From Chlorops oryzae (Eukaryota; Arthropoda; Insecta; Diptera; Chloropidae), in assembly GCA_020466095.1 (NCBI GenBank), contig CM035807.1:85230571-85294570 (forward strand): a stretch of 64,000 nt of DNA, given 5' to 3'. Under the pieces are notes generated by a model that did not search any database, had not been told where the DNA came from, and saw only the letters and a list, made by a program, of their open reading frames with translations. The translations under genes were made by a program, and so were the position numbers. Each line of letters starts with the position of its first letter. The first letter of the stretch is position 1. Below, piece by piece: positions 1-13,214 of this stretch.

Positions 1-870
1 ATTATTTAAAGGAGATTCCGCGAAAGCATTTGCATGCATAAAATGATTTCTATTTTTGGAAATCTATTAGAGAAAAGAAACTGGCGGCATTGGCAAAAGT
101 TCTCTCAACAAAGAGAGAATAAGTCTGTTTTTGTTTTCCATATTGATCTGTTAGAACCTGTTTCGAATTTTGTCGCATCGGAATTATTTTATCGTTTATC
201 CAAAGAAGGGGTTTTTTTTTTGATGGATCGAGTGTAAAATTTCAGAAGGGGTAAATAAAAACAATGGTACAAATATATGTCCCTTTACTTAGCAATAATT
301 TTTTCACACATACTCTTGGAAATCCTTTAAGATTTCATCCAAAAATATCTAGCCTTAGGTCATTGAAAATATTTTTTACCGTAGAAAAAGGTTTTGTGCT
401 ATACGAGCAAAAAACTCCGGTACGACAATAAAGGCGATAAATAATTGAAAATAAATATTTTTCTGAGTTGATTCAAGTGGCTCGATCGAACCTTTTATTT
501 AGTTCAACATTTTACAAGCATTACACTGAGCGAAAACAACGATGTTGTAATTAACAACCCTGCATTAAATGCGGGGCAAATTGACCCCTGCGTCACCACT
601 GTCATTCTATAGACATGGTCAACGAAGCCCAGGGCAAGCGGGAAAAAGTGGAAAATTGCAAAATTCGGAGGATTATTCTTATGGATTCTTATGGGTGAGA
701 AGAGAGAAAGAAAAGTTTCCATTCTGAATTCTCGTGAATGCTTTCATAGCTCGTGCGTAAATTCTCATGAATTATATTTTCAATAGCTTATTTTTTCAAA
801 TTTTTTCGCAAAAAAAATTTTTTTTTAAGTCTGTTAGATACCTATAATTATATCCACTTAAAAAAAAAAA
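1..870. other. Non-coding stretch, no feature seen
   Basis: AT-rich sequence with short runs of A and T. Open frames here are short, lack family-like composition and carry no recognisable splice-bounded exon. Confidence 0.5.
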
Positions 871-872
871 AT

Positions 873-957
873 TGCCATCCGCCCGAGCGAGATTCGAACA
901 CGGGTCTTCAGGTTGCTAGGCCAGACTCTTTACACTGAGCCATCCAAGCCCTGTGCG
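873..957 (-). repeat. tRNA-like SINE head (degenerate)
   Basis: On the minus strand the sequence has an A-box-like stretch (TGGCTCAGTG) and a B-box-like GTTCGAATC, spaced as in a tRNA. The acceptor and anticodon stems do not pair well, so this is better read as a tRNA-derived SINE head than a working tRNA. An A run flanks it on the plus strand at about 859-871. Confidence 0.5.
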
Positions 958-1326
958 CGGCGCTTTCCATTTACGTACTATAGCTAATGAGCTGCCTCTA
1001 CAGCATCACCAGTTCAATCGTCAACTGGTGTCCGCTCGAACATGTGGTCATACAAAGTGTCAATAGGAGAATACAATGGCACGGGTACAGTTGGTCACTA
1101 GTGACGGTGACGGAGGAGCTAGTGACAGATTGAATCAGTCCCTAGTGATAATTACTGCAGGGAATGATTCGCAGTATACTATAGACGTATTTAAACTTGA
1201 CTTTAACAGTGATGCGTATTCTTTTTAGCAAATTTCACGTAAATACGTGTTATCAAAAATCACGAAAATAATTTTCATTTGATTTTGAATGCAATAGATA
1301 TATAGAGACCACGCTAATTAGATTTC

Positions 1327-1402
1327 TCCGTGGCGTATGGGCAGCAGCGTATTCGCTCAGCACTCCGAATGGATCGAGTTCAATTCCTACAGCAGGCGAA
1401 TA
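1327..1402 (+). repeat. tRNA-like SINE head (degenerate)
   Basis: A-box-like TGGCGTATGGGCAGC followed by a B-box-like GAGTTCAATTCC. It shares the 'ctccgaa...gttcaattcc' arrangement with the copy at 4947, which suggests one family. No complete cloverleaf is visible. Confidence 0.45.
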
Positions 1403-1633
1403 AAATGTTTGAAAAATGGGAATTTCAGGTAAATGGAAAAATATTTAAAGGAAAAAAATTACCAGTCAGAAGAAAGAAAAGACTAGATTACCAAGCCCCA
1501 TATAAATAAGCTTTCTAAAATGGCTTTTTTGTATAAAAAGTTTGCTTGAAAGCTTTGCTGTAAGGTTTTTAAATATAATGTTATGTTATTATTTATTACG
1601 AAAAAAAGGAAAAGAAAAAAAAAATTAATTTAC

Positions 1634-1684
1634 GCTCCCCTGACCGGGAATCGAACCTGCCGACTTGGGATTGCACTAGGTTTT
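1634..1684 (-). repeat. tRNA-like SINE fragment
   Basis: The minus strand carries a T-arm/B-box-like GGTTCGATTCCC followed by the end of a tRNA-like domain. Only the 3' half is present, next to A-rich DNA. Confidence 0.35.
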
Positions 1685-1699
1685 AAAAAAATTTTCTAC

Positions 1700-3712
1700 T
1701 ACTAACTTTGGTATTTAAACTTACTACGCGAAGTAAATTTTTCTTTTATTACGCTTGTGATTATTTTAACTACGGCCGTTAATAGAGCCAAATCATGGCT
1801 GTTCATAGTTAAATCAAATACGTATTTTTTTTTATTTTCCTAAGATTTTTCGCTCAGTGTACACAAAGATTAAAATACTTATACTTCAGTCACACTTTGG
1901 TTAATGAAAAAGTAAATAAAACATCAAGCAATTGTCGCCATAGCCTCAGGAGCAGAAATTCAAATAAACATTGTGATGTTTGATAAAGAAAAAATTCGAC
2001 TTTGAGTGCAATGACATTCTCCATTACCGAATGCTATGGCAATGGCCATGACCCCTTTTTTATTGCTTTCGAGATAATCTTACAGCTCAGCCGATATGCT
2101 TAAATTTTTGCCAGCCTTAAAGCGATAATACTGTAGGAGGAGAGTGTCCACTTTCTTTTTACTTGTCAACAAAAAAAAAACATGTCCCCAATTAAACATG
2201 CATGCGCCCCTCAATCAAGAAGACTTGAAAGAAATACTTGTTAATTTTGTAAAACCAAAGCCCTTTGGTGCTTTCAAAACAAGCGGGGGCAGACGGTAGA
2301 GAGGGTGAAATGAAATTTTCAACAATATTTGCATAAATTTTGCATAACAATGACAATGCAGCATTCTGTGTGCAACAAGATGTAGCATGCAGCATATGCA
2401 CAATTCTTTAAAGATTCATATCCTGTATGTACTGTCGTCAACGTCGACACAGAACAAGCCGGCTCCCTTAGAATATTCACACACATACATACAAACATAC
2501 ATACATACATATATATATATAAATATAGATAGGAGTACATGGATTTATATATGCATGGATAAAATGCAGCAGATCAGAGAAAGCACAGACCCATTTAAAG
2601 TTCATGCTGCATTGGCCTTAGAACAATGAAGAAAAAAAGTGCAACAATCTGGCCGAACTGCTATGTTCTATCCTGTTCTATTCTGTTCTGTTCTGTTGTA
2701 TCTTCTTATAAAATCCAATTTGAAAACATTGAACCAAACGATGAGACGGAAAGTAGAGCAAAGACGTCAAGATTTGCCTCCCGGTAGCAGTTAAAATGCT
2801 TGTATTCATTTCGAAAGATGTCGGAATCAATGATTTATTTTTACAAGGACTTCAAAGTGGACAAGTCGACATGAAATTAAGATGCATGCAAACATTTTGA
2901 GACCAATGAAAATTACAATTTTAAATGAGCATTTCAAAGTGGACGCCTGCCTGCGGTTTAAGCTCGTTTATTTTCTCATATTGAAAGCCCAGCACCGCTT
3001 CTAAATTGGGGAAATTATGTATTTAAAATTTTTTCCATACAAGAGTTTTTTCTTCCAGCGGTTTGGTTTATTATGATTTATGAATTGATATTCTCTTTTA
3101 AAAGAAAAAATAGGGTTCTTTCTTGCTCTTCATTTCCACTTGACTGCATTGTCTTCCCGCTTAAGCAGCTTTTGCTCCACATTAATCAAGTGTCAGCGTG
3201 CGTCCTTCGGCGCGTTATGTTTTCCCCCTTCATAATCATCCCTATCACCATATCTCCATATCTGCTGACATTCTTGACATTTGCGGCTGACTGAACTCAT
3301 TGTGCGAATGTTGGATGTTTCTTGTACATACGGCATGACGCATTGTTCTCATCGCGTTTTAGCATACATTACTTCATTTCACTTTTATTGTTGATACAAT
3401 TTTTCTTCCTTTTTTGGTTATCTATTTTTAATTTTTTTATTTTTCAGGCGCTTCTTTGCGATTTTTTTTTTTTGCTGCTCAAAATGCGTCACACCACTGA
3501 CTTACTTAGATGGAGGTTAAAGATATCAGATAGGGCGAGTAAACAGTACGAGCAAGAAAGATAAATGACGGGAAGATACATTGACTTCGGTGGTTCGTCG
3601 AAAGAAAATGCTCATCATTACGTGCTTTTAAAAACCATTTTTCATTTTTCTCACCCATAATCTGGTAATTGGAATGCCAAAAATATTTTCTTTTTCTAAT
3701 TATCTCCCTTTC
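1700..3712. other. Non-coding stretch with a CATA/TA microsatellite
   Basis: Mostly unique AT-rich DNA. At about 2478-2526 there is an (ACAT)n tract running into (TA)n. The open frames around it are translations of the repeat or of random sequence and I do not support any gene here. Confidence 0.5.
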
Positions 3713-3715
3713 TCG

Positions 3716-3789
<74 letters not shown>

Positions 3790-3822
3790 TTTTCTCTCTC
3801 TCTCTCTCTTTCTCTCTCTCTT
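3713..3822. repeat. (CT)n microsatellite
   Basis: About 110 bases of almost pure CT dinucleotides with a few T or TTT interruptions. The long Ser/Leu-rich (plus) and Arg/Glu-rich (minus) open frames across it are artefacts of the repeat. Confidence 0.95.
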
Positions 3823-4946
3823 CCGTGTTGTTTTCTTTTTCTAAAAAGCTTACTATCCCAGCCGGAACTGTGTACAGGAGGTACTCGAACACGTGCATAG
3901 CACACAGAATGCTGTGCACAGCACGCTGCTAATATACCGGACCTGTCCACTTTTTCTAATACATGTCCTAGGATGTGCCGTGGTGTGAAAACTGGGTTCA
4001 CTGTGCATAGCATTGGTGTATTGAAATAGTGAAAAATACTGGCTTTACTCGCTTTGTTCCATACACAAGCTATATACCAGGTGTGTGGCATAGTACCTGG
4101 TTCGTGAAACAATTTGAAAACAGTTATTTTTTTATTTTGGCTATTCTACTTCTTCATACACCTCGTGCCCAGGCACCAGAACACCCGGCTGGGATGCTAT
4201 GGTCTACCGAAAGCGCTTTACTGTCACAGTAGCGTCGTTGAAATTAGTTCCTAGCCAATAAATGGTTACTATGTGGGCGCCGATTACGATTATTTTGTGG
4301 ACTCATGCACAACGATGTGGAACGAAGACACGCAATTGAAAATAAACACCAGCGAAATTAATTTGAAAAAAAAAAAAAAAAAATTAAGGAATTAAATGGA
4401 ATTTGTAAAAAATGATGTAATGGGAAATTTACAAAATTTTCATTGCCCTAATTGAACTGTATAAATTCGATATTTTATCGATTTTTAAATGGGGCACACC
4501 ATGTTACATAATTTATATAACATTCCTTGCAGATCCACAACAAAGTCGTTTCACATTGCCCTATGAGAATCATGTCAAGGAATATAGGGACTATTTAATT
4601 GAGGTTCTCAGTGGGTGTTTCATTCTTAGTGTTCTCTATCCTTATAAAAACATTAAGAATTTTTCGCAATACCCAAAATGAAGATAAAACTGGGGTCTGG
4701 AAATTTCTTATTCATCTGCTCTAGTTTACAAGCAGAAAATTGAACTAGTTCAGTATTAATCTTCTACTATTCCCCAAATCAACAGTACCACTCGCTCATA
4801 ACTTTCCCGCCAGTGCATTCAACTGTCAACTTTAATACTGGGGTGTCATTCGAAAATCGACGGTCGCGTTTGAACTAGTGCAGAAGTAGACGCAATGCGA
4901 ACAATTTAGTTCATTTGACATACTTGGGTTATAGAAATTTAGAACG
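3823..4946. other. Non-coding stretch, no feature seen
   Basis: Mixed-complexity sequence with a pure A run near 4366-4383. No supported coding exon. Confidence 0.45.
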
Positions 4947-5023
4947 CAGATTAGCGTAGCTCAGTGGGCAGCGCGTTCACCTCACGATCCGAAAGAGCGG
5001 GTTCAATTCCCCGCCTAGGCGAA
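4947..5023 (+). repeat. tRNA-derived SINE head
   Basis: The clearest tRNA-like domain of the SINE type in the window: A box TAGCTCAGTGGGCAGCGC and B box GGGTTCAATTCCC, with a well-paired T arm (GCGGG/CCCGC). The D arm is imperfect and the acceptor ends do not pair, so a functional tRNA is unlikely. A long T run follows at 5030-5044 and could end Pol III transcription. Confidence 0.55.
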
Positions 5024-5044
5024 CGTAGATTTTTTTTTTTTTTT

Positions 5045-7197
5045 AATAAGCTGAAATTTATATCCTTAAAGGAAAAGGAAAGGAAGGTTTCAAATTCAGG
5101 AAATTGCGAAAAATTGTCCAAGACAACATTTGGCGTAGTCTTCTTTTTTTTCTTGAAATTTTTTGCATTTTCCAAATTTTAACCATTCTTTCAGATTTTT
5201 GCGCCTGCATGAAGATTTCAACTCGAACCTTCGGATTGCTATTCGTATTCACTTTCTATTAGGTACTCCACGAAGTCATCTGATTCACGCGCAGCAAATA
5301 TATAACATTAATGTTTCAGCAAAATTGACTCCTTGTTGACCATTGAGACTAGTCTCTATTGTGGGCGTCTCTAATCGTGTACTACTTCTTTTTCCTATAC
5401 TCGAGGACTACTCGCTAGGGCGCCAAATTACGCAAATTCACTTCAGGGTACATATTTCAAAAATCACCTCGCGCTGTTGCAACAGTCGTCTCAATTATCA
5501 CAAACATTTTTTTTCTTTCTTATTGTTGACAATGGCCTCGTGTGTATTCCCCACAAAGTCTCCCTAACGTCCATTCAAGATTACATCAAAAGATTTTCAT
5601 GCTCTGAAAATATTTTTGAACTTTCAATCGAGATGGGTTTGTGATTCTTAAAACTTTTATTCCACTTCTATTTTTTTCTTTTTTTTATAAGCAAGACGAT
5701 AACTCCTGGTTTCAAAGAACGCAGGAATTCCTGCTAGTATTCAACACATGCAAACGTATGTAAGCAGTTACAATAAAAATCGCTATCGATTGAAACTGAT
5801 TCCATGTTTTTCGATGCGTTGAATATCGTTTTGAATTTCAGCATTACTGGACACCAGGCCTTATGTGATTCCGACTGCCGTGACTAATCTCTTGCAGATC
5901 TTTCAACTTAACAAAGTTTTTGTTGAGAAATTTCCATTTTCTTTGCGATTTCATACTTTCAAAACTACAACTGTTTATGTTCATAAAAATTTACCTCTTC
6001 TAGAACTTAACGAAAGTACACTTTTCAAACGCAATTTCTCTCAAAACCCTTCTCACAACTGTCGCACTCGGAAACTTGGCTTCACTTTTTTTGAATTGCC
6101 ACTCATTCTCTCGCTGCACAAGTCGAAACTTTTACTCTGCGTCTCCATTCATGTGGACGTAAATGTGTTTCACTTTGGCTACTCTTTGTCCTGTTTTTCT
6201 TTTTGCTTTTTCTTCTTTTTCGAACAGATTTAGAAATGTAAAACTTTGGCCAATTTTTTTTAAAAGTTGTTTTCTGCTTCCCACAAAATACTCAAAAGTC
6301 CTTCTTTTCGAGAAACTTTTTCCTTTCTGGCACAGAAAGTTACCTGATTTTTAGCAGCATGATAAATGGGGGAGAAATGGAGAAAAATATTCTTTGAGAA
6401 CAAAAAGTAATCTATTTAAAAATTACATACTTTTAACTACTTTAGCTTTTTTTTTGTTCATTTATGCTTGATTGCATATTCGTGGCATATTGTTGTGGAT
6501 ATCCTTGCACTCGACAGCTGTTTCCTCAGCTCATATTTACTCAGGGTAATCGTGTTGCTAAAATATTGTTTAACTGCCATGTAAGCTGTCAGGTATTACA
6601 AGGAAAATTATCCCTTTCATTCCTGCCGCATGAATACTTTAAAATACAAAAAAGGTTAAGTATAGAAATTTAGGCAACAATTTCCTCCCCTCTCTTTTTC
6701 TCCTACTCCTCAACGGCAGAAAGTATCGAATTATGCCAACAATGCTGAAAGTGCTAGGGGAAATTCCTCTGTTCTCCAAAGGTATGATGAGCAGGGCCAG
6801 GGGCATGGCCAGGAGCAGGGCAAGGGACAGGGCAAATGTTAAATGGAAACTTACGTAAACGTTAAATGATTATGAAGTGAAAATTCGCTCAAAGAGAATT
6901 TGGCATAAAATTTTTTAAAGGCAAATTGATATGGAACAGATGTGCGGTGGGTTGGAAATTTGGTTTCCAAAAGCGATTATGGTTAGTCATCGTTAGAGCT
7001 TGTAAAAATTGCTAGAACAAATACAATCCATACAATAACTCTGTAAACGATGACATAATGGAAATGAAAAATAATGATGTAAAAACAAATAATTCAAAAT
7101 ATTACTTAAATAACTTAACAACTTCTCTAAAAAATTTTCTTTTACAAAACCATTGCAGATAAATATGGAATAAAAAAAATTTTAAAGGCTCAAAATA
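5045..7197. other. Non-coding stretch with one short GC-richer repeat
   Basis: No supported gene. A short imperfect 'caggagcagggc'-like tandem repeat lies at about 6788-6834. Open frames at 5865-6354 are pyrimidine-rich and translate to low-complexity, non-protein-like sequence. Confidence 0.45.
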
Positions 7198-7453
7198 TCG
7201 ACCCCCTTTTCGAGAAATTATCGTATGTTACAAAAACTAAATTTTACATTAGAGGGTTTTTTTTCTACAATTCTTTGCCTATGCGACTGTGTAAAAGCTA
7301 AAGCTTACTCCGCATTATCTCCATTACTACAGTGCTTAGGGTTACATATAATATTTTGCCAGGAGATGAGTTGGAGGCTTTACAATGAATTTGCATTAAA
7401 AAGTCAATTTCTTATAAAATGTAACATACGATGAATTCGCGAAAAGGGGTCGA
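7198..7453. mobile_element. MITE, ~40-bp TIRs, TA target duplication
   Basis: The left end starts TCGACCCCCTTTTCGAGAAA and the right end, read inward on the other strand, starts TCGACCCCTTTTCGCGAATT; both continue into ATCGTATGTTACA. The near-perfect inverted repeat is about 38-40 bp. The dinucleotide TA flanks both sides. The interior has no transposase. TA duplication and size suggest a Tc1/mariner-type non-autonomous element, but the superfamily is inferred. Confidence 0.75.
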
Positions 7454-9066
7454 TATGTTTACACTATACAAAAATATCATCTTGAATTAATTTGGGATAA
7501 TTAAAATCAATCTTAGGTATGCGTTTAACTTCTGGAACTTATATTATCGATATTGTTTCAACCGGTTTTTATGCAGCGACATTTTAGAGGAGGCGCTTGT
7601 TCAAAAGGATATGCAACCTTTTTCACTTTAAAACTTGACTTGAACGTGCATAGTCCGAGTCCTAATCCCTCAAAGTATGTTTGTATGTTTTAGCACACTG
7701 TTTCAAAGTTGATAGTGCTTGGGAGTTATGAGTCGAATCCAAAGAAGGCACTACTATAAAATATTGTATTGAAAGCTGTCGGAAGCGATGGCCCAAAAAG
7801 TTTTTTTTACAATAACTTCAAAAGGTTTTTTAACCCTATTCACATTTCAATGGAAAGAAACTGATTGTATAAGCATTCTAACCCCTTCATCTAACCACCA
7901 CATAGCTCTACAATATGAGTGAATTGTATAAAGAAATTGATTGAAATCAAATAATTTTTCTCCATCGTCCAGACGTGACCTATCTTGCACAGTGTCCGCA
8001 ACGATGATGCAGCTTAAACAATACGTCCAAACGAGCGCGCACACCCACAGTCTATTTTACACGACGATTCATGTCGATGAGCAGAAATTGAATTTTACCA
8101 ATTTTGATCATACAATACAATATTTCACAATCGCCCCGTTCCCTCCGTCCAGCTTAATGTAATGAGTGTATCTTTGCTGGAATGGCTATGAGCTGAGCGT
8201 TGATACAATTTCGAAGCTGCACTCGAGCTGATCGGGAGCGGGTGGGAAGCGTGCAATACTTCTCGATGACACATGCTGCTGCAAGACAAACAATTCCTAA
8301 ATGAATGTTAAGCCTTTCGTTTGGTTGTTGTTTTTGCTTTGTGGTTTTTCTGTTGTTGTTGCATCAGCGTTTCATTAGGAAAGTGCCATCCACACAAGCA
8401 AAAGTCGAACCGTCAGTTCAGACGTTCGTTCGTTCTTGTTTTTTTTTCTTTCTATTTTTCTATCTTGCGCTTCCCTCAATAAAATGAGAAAAAAATAGAA
8501 AAGTTTTTTTGTTTTTAATTGTTGCAATTTTCATAATTAAACGTGGGCCAAGATTGATTGAGTTGATAAGAAGACAACGACGTCCGATATTATCTGCGCT
8601 TCGGATTAGAGCGTTTTATGAAAATTAATTTGTAAAGAAATGCGGTCAGGAGTGCGCTTTCCATGTTCGAGGGGCTCGTGTGTGGGCGGCAATAAAAGTT
8701 TAACGAACTTGAAGATTCGTGTGCACTTACTCGAAAATTGATTACGAACGTTAAAGGCAATTTGGCTTAATTGAACTAATTAAATGCATTTGAAAATAAG
8801 TTGGCCGGGGCGAGAGGGCACTTCAAAAGCGAGCACAAGATTTTTGATTCGGATTTCGATAAGTCTTATGCAATATTTTGAAGATAAATGGACTTTCTCG
8901 AAGAGGCGGGTTTAAAGGCAAGACTGCGAAGGAGTCACTTTGAAATAATGAATAGGAAACTCTATTACAATCTTTCATACATTCCATAATCGATGTTATG
9001 CATTGGTTTAATGAATCTATATGTGTCGTTTTTAATGGCATTTTTCCGAATGATTTCATGAGCAAT
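7454..9066. other. Non-coding stretch, no feature seen
   Basis: High-complexity sequence from about 8150 to 8820 could hold conserved regulatory DNA, but nothing in the sequence alone shows this. Confidence 0.4.
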
Positions 9067-9288
9067 CAGAGTGTCACAGAATCCGATAGCTGTCGGAATT
9101 GGAATTTTAGTCGACTGAATTCTCATATATATCTCATAGACATCCGGATAAAATAGGGTTCTGTACAATTAAGAGCCAATAGTAGTTCCGATTCAAAACC
9201 AAAAAGAACAAAATTTGTAAATTTTGTATGAAATTTCGATCGGTTTTATTTCGGATTCCGACAGCTATCGGATTCTGTAGCACCCCTG
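9067..9288. mobile_element. hAT-type MITE with ~35-bp TIRs
   Basis: The left end CAGAGTGTCACAGAATCC and the inward-read right end CAGGGGTGCTACAGAATCC both continue into CGATAGCTGTCGGAAT. The CAGRG start is typical of hAT elements. The flanks are similar, 'atgagcaat' at left and 'atgatgcaat' at right, consistent with a target duplication that has since lost one base. No coding capacity at 222 bp. Confidence 0.7.
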
Positions 9289-12200
9289 ATGATGCAATTC
9301 GGAAGACAAATTTGGATGTCTTAAAAAACTACGAACAAAAAAAATAATCATCTATCAGCCAGGCAGGTGTAGGCTTGTCTCAACATATTTCACTAGCAGA
9401 AAGTGTGGTAGAAATCTCGAAAAGCGAGAAACTAAGCCATAAAAAATTATATGAAATGAATACACATTGGAATCTCTATAGCTCGAATATCAAGGGAAAT
9501 GCTAAACGGGTTTTAGACTTAACAAGAAGATACATGATTTCAGAGCAAGGACTGGCAATACTGAAGATTTCGACTAAACGAGATTCGAGTTAGAGAGATT
9601 GGTATCGGTGGTAGGCATCTACATATTTTTACAGCTTCTTTTTCGAAATTTGAACTGCTACAATTTTGGGTCCTTAACCCTCTGCAGGTCTAATTTAAAC
9701 TATATAACTGACGGAGGGTCTACCAGACGTCTCATCTCTAAATCAAATTTATTCTTGAAACTCCTAGCTGGTGTGTTTTTGGACTTATTTCTCATAAGAG
9801 AAAATAACAAGGATCGTAAGTCCAAATTTTTACAAAAGCACGCAAAATTCTCTGCTTTGCGGGCTTTGTCAGACTACGACGTCAGATGCAGAGGGTTAAA
9901 ATATTAATGCGAAGGGCTCAAAGGAGAAATATGCAAGTTGTAATTGAGATAATGATTAATAGAACGTGAGATTAGAATGATTGGATATTCTGATGCCCTC
10001 AATACTATCACTTGAATTTAATAAAGCGAACGTTCTGAAAAAATTACTTTAAATTAAGGTAGAAGCCCGTCAAACTTAAGACGCCAAACCCATTTTGTGA
10101 CATTTTCTTACGTTAGTTTTTTTTTTTTTTGTACGCAAATCGTTAAATGAGCAAGAAAAAGGACGATTTTTGTTCCAGACACGGAAAGTAAATTAGATTT
10201 GCATAATAAATTATGCGTCCTTAACTCTGAAATGAGCGTCAATTCCAATTATAATACTGTCTAGGCGCTGTTAAAGGGAACTGATTACACCATCTCCGAC
10301 ATACCCGTGTAAGTCGCAACGTCAAAGAGTAGACTTCATTTTAAATAAATAATGCGGCCGGGTGAGGTTGCCAAGTGTGGTGTGGTGTGGTGTGGTGGGA
10401 TTGAGTGCATTCGAAATTTAAAACACCAAGGTACTTAACGAACATAGGCTTTAAAGGCATTTTTCTGTCATTCTCTACTTTACTTTTTTTTTTTCATAAT
10501 ACGCTTTGTTTTAATTTAACCGCCGGATACAAAAGTCTTCATCCCCGTCTCCGTTTCCGGTTCCGTCTCGTCGAGTGCAAACAATCATTTCGAGCTTGGA
10601 GCAACCACAGTCAATTATGTCATTTGATTGTTTGATTGTCGCAAACGTCATCATGTGTACGCTCCCCAGCGGCATGTGGCATGTGGCACGGCATGAAGGG
10701 CCATAGCGGTGAAGGCAGTATTAATAGTCATGTCTTGACTAAGCCGTCAGAGCGCCATTTTGAAAACGGGGTTAAGCACTCGACATATAAAACAGCTTTT
10801 CACTGCTTAAGTACCTGGATGTTAAAGGACCATTATGTGTATCTGTGTGTGGCATGCCAGTGATTGATGCGACGACTCTGGCAAGGTTGTGGTTTTGAAA
10901 ACAGAGTTAGGGTTATTTGCTTCACATGAAAAGAGTAAGTAACAGATAAACAATTAATTGTATGCTTTTAGGCGCTAGACAAAAGCTATAAAAAGCAGAA
11001 ACGTCGCCTTTATCTTATGAAATGAAAAAAAAAAATAAACAATATGAAACAAAAAAAAGGGGGAAAACGGAAAGAAGAAAGAATAAACCAAGATTAAAGC
11101 TTAAAAAAGATTCCATGTGATGCCTTTGAAGGAATTTAATTTATGCCTTGAGGTATGCTTTACAACGCATATGTTCGAATGAAAATTTAATATGAAAAAT
11201 TCACAGTCAAGTGCACAACCCTTGCGCATTAATAAAGCGGTTGAAAAGGGTGAAAAATTGGGAAAAACAAATCGCTTCAAAAAAGGGGCGCAGTGATTTC
11301 AAAAAACCGATAAGGCGCCAGAAAGTGTTGAAAGACTTGACTTATATCTTCATTTAACTGACGTAGGCGTATAAAGAACTCCTTTGAAGTATACATATGA
11401 AGGGGAAATACCTAAAAGCATGCTATGTTTTTTCTATTTCCGTTACAACGGAGGGAGGGCGGTTAAAGTTTGAAAAGAAAATGTTACATTAAAATGGCAT
11501 AGAACTTATTAAATTCATTAATTTAAGCACGTAAGGATGAAAGCGCGAAATAATTGAAGCGTAAGTAAATTAACAATTGAGCTTGTGTTGTTGAGTCTGA
11601 AGTCAGGGGGATGTTCTTAATACCGAAGTTGGCTGCGCATATGAACCGACAAGGTGACGGCATGAAAAATATTACCAAATAAATTTAAGGCAAGATAAAT
11701 GAGAGTGCTGAAGTGGGGAAAATAAGAATGAAACATGGTGTGGATGATAAGAAGAAAAAAAGAAAGAAAGAATGTGCTGATGTGAATTTCGGAGCAAATA
11801 AATTGAATGGGAAATTAAATTGCGAAAGGTGAAAAAGAACGAAAATAATTACTGGTTTAATTGCTCAAAAAGAAAATGGGTTTTCGTTATTTTAATTCAA
11901 AATTTTATTGGATTACTTTAAAAAGTTAAATGAAGAGCAAAACTTCTGATATACAAATTAAATTCTAAAGGCCGAGTGGAATTTTGAGGCTTTCAGTTTG
12001 CTCTCAGAGTGAGTTTGATAGCATGTTTCTGGCCTCAAGTATTTGAACTCGAATTTTAGACTCGACACATGATACACTTACAAATCCGATTAACAAACAA
12101 CAATGAATTGTGAAAGCATTTCAAGGAGAAGCTTCTCCATGCCACATGGCAATCGATGACAATTGCCACATTCGTTGTGTAAACTTTGTACTTAGGCTTA

Positions 12201-13048
12201 CTCCATGCATGGGTACTAAGAGCTCTGTGTGATGTGTGTGTGTGTGAGTGTGTGCATAAAACAAACATAGAGCAGTCTGATGAAAAACCATTACAATGCG
12301 GTAGTAGTAAACGGAAATGCTACTTGAAAATTATACGGCATATTAGCACAAAAGGGCAGACGTTGGTACTTTCGACAGCAATCTCCACCAGTGAAATTTA
12401 ATGCAAACCAATAGTGCACTTCGTTGCATTTCACGATTAAACAAAAGGCAAATATTCTCGAGTGCAGTGCACTTCAACACAAAACAACCGAAAGAAAACA
12501 ACAAAATCAACAAGAACATAACGATTTTACATTTAGTTGGGGGCTATATTTGACCTGCCAGTGCATTGCACAATTACAATAAATAAAGCATGGTTTTAGG
12601 GGCACTTCCACGAGTGTGCGAGTGCGTCTGTGGTGTGTGTGTGTTATTCTGCTGGCAAAAACATGAATTGCGGAAATGTTGAGTGCCATTGTAGCGTACG
12701 ATTGTGCAATATTTTCGGAATGTACAGTTATTGGAAACAGGACCACAAAAATGCGGTCAGAATGAAGTTGAATAAAATCCGTACGAAAGCGGAAAGAGTG
12801 AAATCCTATTTCAAAGTATACGCAATATGTACTTCTCTTCTGCAATGATTTTTATACCATTGGCGTCCGAGTATTCTGAGAAATATTTTTGCACTCTTTA
12901 ACTGGAATTTAACTTTGTCACTTACTCATTTTCGTAGAGGAAGGCATCATTTGTATACGATCAAAACTTACCTGAAAAAAATAGAAAAATCAATGATTAA
13001 TTATAATGTTTTTTTTTAATTTTTTTTTTTTTTGGGTTCAGTTTTTAG
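9289..13048. other. Non-coding stretch with short microsatellites
   Basis: No supported gene. There is a (GTGTG)n tract at about 10376-10397 and a (TG)n tract at about 12232-12252. Long parts (10300-12480) are of normal complexity, as expected of fly intergenic or intronic DNA. Confidence 0.45.
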
Positions 13049-13214
13049 GGGGTTGGCACCAACTTAAAGCTTTAGAAAGTTTCTAACCTCAGACCCATAG
13101 AACTCGAAAACAGTGCTTAGAACGTCCGCCAAAACTCGAATCAAAACATGCTAATTTTACCTTTAAAATGGGCATCAATAATAAAGGCTTTCACCATAAA
13201 AGTTGGCGCCCAAC
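13049..13214. mobile_element. Possible MITE, ~15-bp TIRs, TAG flanks
   Basis: Left end GGGTTGGCACCAACTT pairs with right end AAGTTGGCGCCCAAC as imperfect terminal inverted repeats. TAG lies on both sides (13046-13048 and 13215-13217), which would fit a 3-bp target duplication as in PIF/Harbinger elements. The TIRs are short and imperfect, so confidence is moderate. Confidence 0.45.

Noticed and set aside
3506..4112. Long minus-strand Arg/Glu frames
   Set aside because: Translations of the (CT)n microsatellite in its (GA)n strand, with random flanks.
4947..5023. Functional tRNA gene
   Set aside because: A and B boxes are present, but the D and acceptor stems do not pair; a SINE head fits better.
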